Positions 33,901 to 40,854 of a stretch of 64,000 nt of DNA are shown here, piece after piece. This stretch comes from Candidatus Norongarragalina meridionalis. Its GTDB lineage: Archaea > Micrarchaeota > Micrarchaeia > Norongarragalinales > Norongarragalinaceae. The stretch spans positions 1 through 64,000 of the forward strand of contig CABMDO010000009.1 of NCBI GenBank assembly GCA_902384935.1, written 5' to 3'. The notes under the pieces are model-generated. The model searched no databases. It was not told the DNA's origin and saw only the letters and a program-made list of their open reading frames with translations. Position 1 is the first letter of the stretch, and each line of letters begins with the position of its first letter. The position numbers were made by a program, and so were the translations under genes.

Positions 33901-35407
33901 TCGTCGGCTTCTCCCAGGAATCCGTAGTAACCCACGCGAGCTTCAGTTTCAGTTTTCCTCCACCCGCCATGCCGTAAATGTTGGTGTTGAAATCGCTCGC
34001 CGCTCCGTGCAGCCTGCACAGCGCGCCGTCGTTCTGGCTCGTACTGAGCCATTTGGCAGCGTTCGAGTTGGCTGAAGCGCCCTCGACGTACGCCTCGCTC
34101 GCGAGAACGGGCATTATGTACGCGTCGAAATAGCTGTCGAATGTTCCGGGGGTTATGAATATGGGCGCGTAGAGCGCGTATTTCCTGTCGCCGACAACGG
34201 CATTGAACAGAATCTTCTTCGCAGCCTGGTCGTATTCCATCGATACTTTTACAAGCGACTTGCCCGCTGCGTCCTTCACCTCGGCGCCGCACAGGTTCTT
34301 GTTGGAAGCGAAGAAGTCGTGCACGGGCTTCGCGTAGGCTGCGGTTTTCGTGAAGTAGACGCGGCGGTCGAGCGAAGGGACGTCCTTGCCCGAGTTCTTG
34401 ACGAAGTAAGCGTCGGTTATGCCCGCGTCGCCGCTCGTGGTTACGAGGACTATGCGCTTAACCGCGTCGCCCATGTCTGGCGCGCCCTTCACGTTAAGGG
34501 AGGATGCCGAGGTAGCGAGCCATCTGGATTGGGCGATGCTCATGCCGTTCTTGAATGCGGGAAATTCTACGGCGGTGACTTTTGCCTCATAATAGCCCAT
34601 CGTCTTGCTTCCCGTCGTCGTCTCGTCTATCGCCCATGTGCTGGTTTCCGCGAAATAGAAACGTACGGTTACCGGCGCGGAGAAGCGCACCCTGCCGTCG
34701 ATTTTTAGGGATTCGCCGACGGTCCATCCGCCCCAGAGGTGGTTAATGTCTTTTACTTCTGTTACGCCATATTTTGTGTCCGATGTAGCGTAAACGACAT
34801 CTATCGAATCCTTCTCGCTTGCATAATTCGGGAACTCTATCCTGCTGACGTCGTAAAGCGCGAACGATGCGACGGGCGCCGCTGCCGGCGGCGCGACGGG
34901 CGCTGCCGTCTTAGTATAGGTCAGCCAGTTTCCGCAAGCATTGCACTTTCCGGTCCAGATTTCCTTGCCGTCCGCGGTGGTTTTTCCCGTGGGATAGCGC
35001 GTCGCCGCGTCGGTGTCGGCTTCGACCTTGCACGGGCCGCGTATGTTGTTGTAAACGCATATGCATTTTCCGTAGAATATTCCGGCTGCACCGCAACCGG
35101 TGTTGCAGTCCCTGGGCTTTCCGTCCGAACCCACGCTTCCCGCCTTGCACGTCCAGTCGAAGCACACATTGTTCGGACCTGGAACGCATTCGGTGTTTTC
35201 GGTGCAGATGTAACCGTGCGTTTTAGCCAAATCCCCGCATTGGATGTCTCCTTGCGCGCCGGGAGTGCACGAACCCCAGCCCGTCGAAAGAGTGGTCGCG
35301 GATACCGCACTCGCGAACGGATTGACGTCGGCAGCGTGCGCGAGCTGGACGAAAACCAGTGAGAGCAAAAGGCATAGCGCGAAGCGGGCAAACTTCAATC
35401 TTATCAC
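30914..35407 (-). CDS. Giant secreted cysteine-rich protein (surface protein or adhesin)
   Basis: The 1497-residue protein starts with a clear Sec signal (KFARFALCLLLSLVFVQLAHA, cut near residue 25). A Cys-rich N-terminal region (~30-155) carries about 14 cysteines in a knottin-like spacing, and further Cys-rich stretches lie near residues 735-770 and 840-900. Long beta-rich, Thr/Ser-rich segments lie between them, with a Pro/Thr-rich linker around 1035. The end is SCDCGGVCVT, without a membrane anchor or sorting signal. It is probably released or held at the cell surface by disulfide-linked domains. A TATA box on the opposite side of 35407 supports the start. Function is not known. Confidence 0.75.
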   Translation of the reverse strand: MIRLKFARFALCLLLSLVFVQLAHAADVNPFASAVSATTLSTGWGSCTPGAQGDIQCGDLAKTHGYICTENTECVPGPNNVCFDWTCKAGSVGSDGKPRDCNTGCGAAGIFYGKCICVYNNIRGPCKVEADTDAATRYPTGKTTADGKEIWTGKCNACGNWLTYTKTAAPVAPPAAAPVASFALYDVSRIEFPNYASEKDSIDVVYATSDTKYGVTEVKDINHLWGGWTVGESLKIDGRVRFSAPVTVRFYFAETSTWAIDETTTGSKTMGYYEAKVTAVEFPAFKNGMSIAQSRWLATSASSLNVKGAPDMGDAVKRIVLVTTSGDAGITDAYFVKNSGKDVPSLDRRVYFTKTAAYAKPVHDFFASNKNLCGAEVKDAAGKSLVKVSMEYDQAAKKILFNAVVGDRKYALYAPIFITPGTFDSYFDAYIMPVLASEAYVEGASANSNAAKWLSTSQNDGALCRLHGAASDFNTNIYGMAGGGKLKLKLAWVTTDSWEKPTITMGTPVKNVDGTIDLPFSTSGTTPFVANFRFYRKPADEATFAECANKVPLPLSEFTFGENAAETGAASFGSGLEYESLVLETQLQPQNSVGTALNYKLVIKPKAGFVAGDYAVDAYSNYEGEKMPASPESSVALRLYDNAKGAPQQYVLEMGKGTITPEGSFKLVGTSPTSMQFDFNGIVSTEVNKLDSEKWLLNVGWLKDSKITEYFKATKCTADSCIVTLSEKECKGGGATAPVTSACTQDSDCPVKGMKCLARAEDGRKICVAVASKARGESCTPLKDEAASFATGSNAAGTVGGGFSECGSDGLREMCLNARKAGGDEPKPICVAPYSIGNSEPNFLPAGTNCYVISSSQPNTNAQYSECYTVSGAKRKCELDSAAKAGDKFYCTGDAPSATASAFKKSETTPPTATMKYYSEAGVSGIQNGFAQVQAFFTGTDRVSDISATVPGTPESGQKPVDVKASLQTESGVPVTTPTENGGTAPAEFDMTFKPTNKGMEATTKFGEPGTRTYLLIKTTLVKSRLRLVFQPMTDEEAVDDFHKWLATQPHVAITPVPSGTTPSEPTNTVPTTNEGVPQPEKTTSIDDAIAHAQSLPSNDAALVEFPKTGGVSASMLEKAVSTLKDAGFTDEKSLQALLDAGSAARPPATIGEDGVATWTQKPAEGATVTIYVVAKDEKRNYGAIKAGTGILPISQKSAIDAASADGVIYSSNSPKRDPDGTLRVDGLFRGASILERNGFETVSVYLKYPLPGGAVLQSSDSDDTKASWPLASTASGNAEIYVVGVDKHGSSKAYLMFRGELPKPETLSIASVHAAIYKIPGMTGLLTPMSVATSGSGSDIKMCFPIIGIEANAPAITPTSGYALYMDYFNRQPKLWVTSSKANQNKFISAVSFMVVNKDPSQWTGCESVIKSDLPLFCNALRCLKEKGYVKIYLPDTSDPNKGGSGAVVLKFKDGKSAPIRVAATADNAMCVQADSYGDAKLVAGASCDCGGVCVT

Positions 35408-35430
35408 CGAGTAAAACTAGAGGAAAGCAA

Positions 35431-35440
35431 ATATAAAAAG
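35431..35440 (-). promoter_or_regulatory. TATA box of the giant secreted protein
   Basis: On the minus strand this reads CTTTTTATAT and lies about 28 bases before ATG 35407, consistent with a very short leader. The rest of the 147-base gap to sepF contains purine-rich DNA and one hairpin. Confidence 0.5.
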
Positions 35441-35522
35441 GCGTGAGGGCGGGCGGAAGTGAAGGGTGCGGGCTGCGCGGGGGAAAGGAAACGGGCAACG
35501 CTCACGCTGAAGCGGAAAAAAC

Positions 35523-35542
35523 GCGCGGCATTATTTCCGCGC
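35523..35542 (-). terminator. Hairpin after sepF
   Basis: GCGCGG at 35523-35528 and CCGCGC at 35537-35542 form a perfect 6-base stem with an eight-base AT-rich loop, about 12 bases beyond the sepF stop. It may terminate sepF transcription. Archaeal termination usually relies on T tracts, and none follows here, so the role is tentative. Confidence 0.35.
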
Positions 35543-35554
35543 CTTCTGGAAAAA

Positions 35555-35917
35555 CTAGCGGCGTCTCTTTACGATTTTGACGTTGTGCGGCGTGAGGAGT
35601 ATCTTGTCCTCGTCGATGCGCGCGATGTCGCCGTTGATTCCGTGCACGAATGCGCGGAGCGACGTGACAACAGTCTTCAGGCGTGCGGGAGAGCGTGCGA
35701 GCGGCGTGATGTTCAGCAGGATGATGTTCCTGTTGTTCAGTTCCTCCTCGACTATCTTGACGTCGTTCTCGTTCTGCAGCGAAATCGGCTTGACGTAGAA
35801 GTCCGCCGCCTTGTGCAGGACGTCGATGTCTTCGGCGTCGGATGCCGTCATGAACTCTTCAAGGTCCATCTCCTTGCTGACTCCCAAAGCCTTGGACAGG
35901 CTGTTAAAGATTCCCAT
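35555..35917 (-). CDS. sepF: Cell division protein SepF (archaeal)
   Basis: SepF anchors the FtsZ ring to the membrane. The 120-residue protein begins with MGIFNSLSKALG, an amphipathic membrane-targeting helix, then has a linker and a SepF domain (FYVKPISLQNENDVKIVEEELNNRNIILLNI...VTSLRAFVHGINGDIARIDEDKILLTP). Loss of a conserved dimer-interface Gly cannot be judged here. No ftsZ is in the window. It is flanked by htpX upstream on the same strand. Confidence 0.88.
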   Translation of the reverse strand: MGIFNSLSKALGVSKEMDLEEFMTASDAEDIDVLHKAADFYVKPISLQNENDVKIVEEELNNRNIILLNITPLARSPARLKTVVTSLRAFVHGINGDIARIDEDKILLTPHNVKIVKRRR

Positions 35918-35989
35918 TCCATTTCACCTTCTTCATTATTAGCGTATTCCGTATAACAGGGCGGGCTTATAAAAGCGTTTTCCTTGCGC

Positions 35990-37018
35990 CTAAACCGCCT
36001 CGAGGGGGGGCAAATCCTTTTTAAGTTCTTCCAAAGCGTCCAGACGTTTGTACGTGAGCGGGTGCGTGCCGAAGATTTCGCCGATTTTCGCGCCGCCCGC
36101 GGTGCGCTCCCATTCAATCGCGTGCTTTATCTCGGAAGCGCCGAGTTTCGCGCCCTCTTTTTCGCGAACGCGCTCGGATTCCTCGACGTTTTTGCCGAGT
36201 TCGTCCTCGTTCACCGCCTGCGCTATCTTCGCGGAAGAAACCGGGTCCGCTATGTAGAACGCGCGCTTGTCCTGCGACGAAGACGCGGGCGCGCCTGCGG
36301 GAAATCCGTATACTATTTTCGCGAGCGCCGTCTGCAGCGCGGTCGGGTTCCTGGTTGCAGCCGCACTGAATGCGTCGGCGTAATACTCGCGAGTTCTGCT
36401 GAGATACATCACTATCAGCCGCGAAAGGAACTGCGCGACGAACGCCGCCAGGAAGACGAGTATGGGCGACGCTCCGCCGCGATCCTCGGTCTGCCTCGCC
36501 ATGAAGAACACGACGAGGTAATAGACGAGCATGGGCACCATCGACGCCACCATGATTATAGGGACGTCCCAGTGCTTGATGTGCCCGACTTCGTGCGCGA
36601 CTACCGCTTCAACCTCTTCCTTATTCAAAACATTGAGCAAACCCGCGTGTATGGCGATGTTCGAGTCCGACGGTGTGCGTCCGAAAGCGAACGCGTTCGG
36701 CGTCGCGTCCATGACGAGATAGAGCTTCGGCTTCGGAATGCCCGCCTTTTTCGCCAAGTCGCGAACCATGTCCTGCAGCCACGGATACTCTCCCTCCTTA
36801 AGTTCGCGCATGCGCGTGAACTGTCGTATCATCCACGGCCCCATCCACCACTGCCCGACTGTCAGGAGAACGGTGAATACGAGAATGTAGAACAAACCCT
36901 GCCCGAGGCTCCACTGCGGGCCGAGGAACCATACCACTAGTCCGAAAACTCCCGCGACGAACCCGAACAGGAGCGTCATCGTGAGAAGCATCGCTACGCG
37001 AAGTTTTCCTAGAGACAT
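35990..37018 (-). CDS. htpX: HtpX-type membrane zinc metalloprotease (M48)
   Basis: The 342-residue integral membrane peptidase degrades misfolded membrane proteins. It has two N-terminal helices (about 8-30 and 36-55), the HEVGH zinc motif in VVAHEVGHIKHWD near residue 148, two further helices, the third ligand in REYYADAFSA, and a C-terminal THPLTYKRLDAL. ATG 37018 and length fit the family. It lies 32 bases downstream of pgk on the same strand. Confidence 0.93.
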   Translation of the reverse strand: MSLGKLRVAMLLTMTLLFGFVAGVFGLVVWFLGPQWSLGQGLFYILVFTVLLTVGQWWMGPWMIRQFTRMRELKEGEYPWLQDMVRDLAKKAGIPKPKLYLVMDATPNAFAFGRTPSDSNIAIHAGLLNVLNKEEVEAVVAHEVGHIKHWDVPIIMVASMVPMLVYYLVVFFMARQTEDRGGASPILVFLAAFVAQFLSRLIVMYLSRTREYYADAFSAAATRNPTALQTALAKIVYGFPAGAPASSSQDKRAFYIADPVSSAKIAQAVNEDELGKNVEESERVREKEGAKLGASEIKHAIEWERTAGGAKIGEIFGTHPLTYKRLDALEELKKDLPPLEAV

Positions 37019-37049
37019 AGAAACACCCGATTCGCTTACACTGTGCGAA

Positions 37050-38255
37050 TTAATATTCCTTTTGCGCGGATTTCTCCAGCGCGTCTACGGCTGGCAAACG
37101 CTCGCCAGACAGGAACGCGACCACCGCGCCGCCTGCAGTGCTGATGTGCCCGATTTTCTTGCGGTTGATGCCGAACTTCTCTATCGCGCTCAGCGTGTGC
37201 CCTCCGCCCATGAGCGAGAACGCGTGGGATGATTCTATCGCCTTCAAAACGATGCGCGTGCCGAGCTCGAACTGCGGCTGCTCGTACGCGCCGACGGGAC
37301 CCTTGAAATAAACCGCGCGGCTGCGTTTTATGATTTCCGCGTATGCCTTCGCCGTGCGCGAACCGATATCGAAGACCGGAGCTCCCGCGGCGCTTTCAGT
37401 TTCGGCGCGTATGCCGTCGGAATCCTTGTATGCGAAATCGACCGGCGTCTTTATCTGCGCGCCGTGTTTTTTGATGAGCGCCTCCAGTTCGGGAAGAATC
37501 TTCGTGTAGCCCTTTTCCTCCAGCCAGACGCGCTTCGCGCCCAAATCCTTCCCTTCCGCGATTAAGCACAATTCGCCGATTACGCCACTGGTAAGAAGAT
37601 AATCCGCCTTGTTGTTGTCGGCGGCGTACTTGAGAAGTTTGAAGCAGTCGTCGGGCTTCGCTCCGCCGAGCACGAATACGACGGGGCGCTCCATAGCCGA
37701 CGCAACTTTCGAGATGGCGGCGTATTCCCGCGCCATTGCTCTCCCTGCGTAAGATGGAAGCAGCTCCGGGAACCCCGTCAACGATGCCTGGCTCCTGTGA
37801 GCGGCGCTGAAGGCGTCATTTACGAACGCCTGCGCGCGGCTGGCGAGCGTGCTGACGAACAGCGTCTTAGCCAGTTTTTCCGGCGGGACATCGAGGGTTT
37901 CTTCCGCGTAGAAGCGCACGTTCTCGAGAAGCAGGATTTTCCCGTCCTTGAGCTTCGCGATTTCCGCAAGCGCCTTCGAACCGAACAAGTCGTCGACGTA
38001 CTTCACGCGCTTGCGCGCCTGTTTCGAAAGCAAATCCGCGTGCTGTTTCAGTGGAATGAAGTCCGCGTCCCCCGCGCGTCCCTGATGGGCTAAAATAACA
38101 ACGCGCGCCTTCCTGTTGGCGAGTTCCTTTACGGTTTCCGCGGCTTCCTTGAAGCGCGGCGAATCCTCGGCGACGCCGTCGGTTACGGGCGCGTTTATGT
38201 CCACGCGCACTATAACGGTTTTTCCTTCGCACTGCAAATCGTCAAGCGTCTTCAT
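37050..38255 (-). CDS. pgk: Phosphoglycerate kinase
   Basis: The glycolytic/gluconeogenic enzyme transfers phosphate between 1,3-bisphosphoglycerate and ADP. The 401-residue archaeal-length protein has VRVDINAPV, ILAHQGRAG, LLENVRFYAEE, PVVFVLGGAKPDD and a C-terminal FSLMGGGHTLSAIEKFG nucleotide-contact loop. Its start is separated from the orc1 paralogue by four bases, so the two may be cotranscribed. No other glycolytic gene is present in the window. Confidence 0.93.
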   Translation of the reverse strand: MKTLDDLQCEGKTVIVRVDINAPVTDGVAEDSPRFKEAAETVKELANRKARVVILAHQGRAGDADFIPLKQHADLLSKQARKRVKYVDDLFGSKALAEIAKLKDGKILLLENVRFYAEETLDVPPEKLAKTLFVSTLASRAQAFVNDAFSAAHRSQASLTGFPELLPSYAGRAMAREYAAISKVASAMERPVVFVLGGAKPDDCFKLLKYAADNNKADYLLTSGVIGELCLIAEGKDLGAKRVWLEEKGYTKILPELEALIKKHGAQIKTPVDFAYKDSDGIRAETESAAGAPVFDIGSRTAKAYAEIIKRSRAVYFKGPVGAYEQPQFELGTRIVLKAIESSHAFSLMGGGHTLSAIEKFGINRKKIGHISTAGGAVVAFLSGERLPAVDALEKSAQKEY

Positions 38256-38259
38256 CGTA

Positions 38260-39282
38260 TCACCGCAGCTCTATGACGCGCGAGCGTCCCTGCTTCAGCG
38301 CGATTTCTTTGATCGTTATCATCCGCTTCGCCTCGAGCGACTGGACGTAATTGCGCACCGAACGCGCCGATGCGCCCGAGAAATGCTTGTAAAGCTCTCC
38401 CGAAGTCAGCGAGCCGCCCGCCGCCTTCAGCGCCACTATTACCTTCGCCTCTCCTTCCGAAACGCCCTGGGCTTGCTCTACGTGCTCGCTTTTCAGCGCG
38501 ATTTTGACGTCGTTCGCGGTTATGCTGGAAGCGTCGCGCTTTTCGGCGTTTCTTCCCGCCAACCAGAGCGCCTCGATCGCGACGCGCGCGTCCCCTCCTT
38601 TTTTGGAAGCGTGGGCGGCGCACATCCCTATCACTTCCGCGGGGCAGGCGTTGTGCTGGAATGCTTTGCGCGCGCGCTGCTGGAGTATTTCGCGCAATTC
38701 AATCGGCGTGTAGGGCTTGAACTCTATTTTTCCTCCCAGAAAAGCCGAACGGATGCGGTCGTCGAGCCGCGAGAAAGCCGCGAAGTCGTTGGAAATGCAG
38801 ACGATGCCGAAGGAAACGCCGTAATTCTCCGTAGCTCTCGTCAAATCGTAAAGAATGCGCTCCTCGCCGCCGACGAACAGGCGATCGGCTTCGTCGAGCA
38901 CGAGAATCGGAACCGCGTGTTTTTGGCGAACGGCTTCTATAATGCGCGAGAATATTTCGTCGGACGCCAAGCCGCGCCGCGGAAGCGGTTCGCCGAGCGC
39001 GGTGCTCAGTTCCGAAAGAACAGACTGCCGCGTGTAGTTCTGCCAGCAATTGACGTAAAGCATGACGGCGTCGGCATGCTCCTTGAATTCGCGGATGACG
39101 TTTTTCACCGAGGAGGTTTTTCCAGTGCCGGTTTTGCCGTAAATGAAGAGCGGGACGGGACGCCTGCCCGTAAGCGCGGGGCGGAGGGCGTCGGCTATGG
39201 CGTGGAGCTCCGCGTCCCTGCCTGGCAAATCCTCGGGCAGGAACTCGGGCGATAGCACTGATTCGTCTGAGAATACGCCCAT
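38260..39282 (-). CDS. orc1: Orc1/Cdc6 replication initiator (intact copy)
   Basis: The 340-residue protein begins MGVFSDESVLSPEFLPEDLPGRDAEL, has Walker A (IYGKTGTGKTSS, near residue 60), Walker B (ILVLDEADRL), sensor motifs, and a complete C-terminal winged helix (SLTSGELYKHFSGASARSVRNYVQSLEAKRMI). ATG 39282 is chosen over 39321 because a TATA box (CTTTTTAAAA, near 39305) lies about 25 bases before it. It is the full-length counterpart of the interrupted gene at 4428-5639. An origin often lies near such genes, but no clear origin boxes were found. Confidence 0.9.
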   Translation of the reverse strand: MGVFSDESVLSPEFLPEDLPGRDAELHAIADALRPALTGRRPVPLFIYGKTGTGKTSSVKNVIREFKEHADAVMLYVNCWQNYTRQSVLSELSTALGEPLPRRGLASDEIFSRIIEAVRQKHAVPILVLDEADRLFVGGEERILYDLTRATENYGVSFGIVCISNDFAAFSRLDDRIRSAFLGGKIEFKPYTPIELREILQQRARKAFQHNACPAEVIGMCAAHASKKGGDARVAIEALWLAGRNAEKRDASSITANDVKIALKSEHVEQAQGVSEGEAKVIVALKAAGGSLTSGELYKHFSGASARSVRNYVQSLEAKRMITIKEIALKQGRSRVIELR

Positions 39283-39329
39283 GAGTCCATTACGCTCCCC
39301 TTTTTTAAAAAGCCCGCGCAAAGACAGTT

Positions 39330-40238
39330 ATGCTTAAATGGTGGCGGCTGGCAAGGGCGGAGCATTCCATAATCGTGCTCGTCGCGATAATGGTGGCGGA
39401 GGCGATAGCCTCGAAGCGCGTCGATGCTTCGCTCATTCTTCCCGCACTCGGTCCCGCTATTCTTACTGCCGGCGTGTTCAGCCTCGGCGACTGGTTCGGC
39501 TGGAAAACCGACAAGGCGAACAAGCGGAAGGATCGCCCGATTGTAGCGGGCGAAATAAGGAGGAAGGACGCGCTGCTGTTTGCCGGCGTGCTTTACTTGC
39601 TCGGCTTGCTGCTGTCCTTCGCCTTTGCGCCGCAGGCGTTCTGGTTCGTTCTGGCGTATGCATTGCTCTCCGTTACATACGATCCGATACTGAAAAAGAT
39701 TCCCCTTGTCGGCAACCTCTTCGTAGCTTCGACGATGGCGGCTTCCTTCATATACGGCGGCTTGGTCGTCGCGGCTGCGCCGATTGCGAACGCGGTGCCG
39801 ATGCAGCCTCCCGAGTATTCGTTCATACCCGGCGGACTGGCTTTTTCCTTCGAAGCCATCCCCGCCTCGCTCTGGATTCTCGCGGCGATGGCGTTCTGCG
39901 CCGGCGTCGGCAGGGAATTGCTCATTACCCTGCGCGACGTGAAGGGCGATAAAAAAATCGGAGCGAAGACGCTGCCGATGATTCTCGGAGCAAAGCGCAC
40001 GGTGATGCTCGCGTCGGCGTTCATATACGCCGCAATCGCGATAAGCGCGCTGCCGATCATCTACGGCGTAGGACTGGCATACCTAGCGCTGGTAACCTTC
40101 GCGGATTTGCTGTTCATGTTCGCGATTTTCAAGGCGGTTCTGTTCCCGACGCCCGAGACGTTGCGCGAAGTGCGCAACCTGACGCTTTGGGCGATGATGG
40201 CGGGAACTCTCGCCTTCGCTACTCTGGCATTTTCCTGA
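39330..40238 (+). CDS. UbiA-family prenyltransferase (DGGGP synthase-like)
   Basis: This 302-residue membrane enzyme transfers a geranylgeranyl group to geranylgeranylglyceryl phosphate, the second ether bond of archaeal lipids, if it follows the common archaeal member. It has eight or nine hydrophobic segments, the first Asp-rich motif (DWFGWKTDKANKRKDRPI, near residue 54) and the second (LRDVKGDKKIGAKTLP, near residue 203). It is divergent from orc1 with 47 bases between, and overlaps the HAD gene by 20 bases at its end. Other prenyl acceptors are possible. Confidence 0.82.
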   Translation: MLKWWRLARAEHSIIVLVAIMVAEAIASKRVDASLILPALGPAILTAGVFSLGDWFGWKTDKANKRKDRPIVAGEIRRKDALLFAGVLYLLGLLLSFAFAPQAFWFVLAYALLSVTYDPILKKIPLVGNLFVASTMAASFIYGGLVVAAAPIANAVPMQPPEYSFIPGGLAFSFEAIPASLWILAAMAFCAGVGRELLITLRDVKGDKKIGAKTLPMILGAKRTVMLASAFIYAAIAISALPIIYGVGLAYLALVTFADLLFMFAIFKAVLFPTPETLREVRNLTLWAMMAGTLAFATLAFS

Positions 40239-40854
40239 GAGACGGCGGCAGAGTTTTCGAAAAGCTTTTCACGACGTGCGTTCTTATGCCGAGTGAACGC
40301 GCTACGGTCGCTTCGAAGGAAACGTCGGTGAAGAAGACGCATTCCGAAGGTTCCGCCCGCACGGCAGCCAGCACCTTCTTGAACGTTTTCCGTTCTCCCT
40401 TGAAACCGGCGGAATCCAGCGTGAAGATTCTGGAAAAGTATTTTCGCAGTTTGGTGTGCCGCAGTTTTTCGTCCGCGACGTAATCCACGGAGTTGGTGAG
40501 CAGCACGAGCCGACGGGTGCGGCGGAGTTTCGCCAGGGTTTTTCTCGCCCACGGCAGCGGCTTGACGAGGCGCATGTTTTTTCTCACGAGGCTGCGCACG
40601 TCCGCATTGGGGACTCCGAGTTCGCGCAGGAAGAATTCGGGGCGGTACCAATCGGATTTCCCCGCGTGTTTTTTCACGAGAAGGCGCATTTTCCGTTTTA
40701 GCGATTTGGCGCCGGTAACCTTCGCAGCGTATTCCGGAACGTCATGCATCCAAAAGCGCTTCTCGTATTTCTCGTTGTCGAGGAGCGTGCCGTCCATATC
40801 GAATATTACTATGCATGACGCATTCCGCGGAATGCGTCGTTCAAAGCGTTTCAC
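40219..40854 (-). CDS. HAD-superfamily hydrolase
   Basis: The 211-residue protein has motif I FDMDGTLLDNE at 19-29, a helical cap, motif II VLLTNSVD near 119, and motif IV CVFFTDVSFEATVARSLG near 175. This is the phosphoglycolate phosphatase-like subfamily, which hydrolyses small phosphate esters. The substrate is not known. It overlaps the polC stop by four bases, so it is expressed with the replicative polymerase subunit. Confidence 0.85.
   Translation of the reverse strand: MKRFERRIPRNASCIVIFDMDGTLLDNEKYEKRFWMHDVPEYAAKVTGAKSLKRKMRLLVKKHAGKSDWYRPEFFLRELGVPNADVRSLVRKNMRLVKPLPWARKTLAKLRRTRRLVLLTNSVDYVADEKLRHTKLRKYFSRIFTLDSAGFKGERKTFKKVLAAVRAEPSECVFFTDVSFEATVARSLGIRTHVVKSFSKTLPPSLRKMPE

Noticed and set aside
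35441-35554. Small gene in the spacer between sepF and the giant gene
   Set aside because: The purine-rich stretch has no start with ribosome-binding site and a credible frame; only a hairpin and a TATA box are supported.
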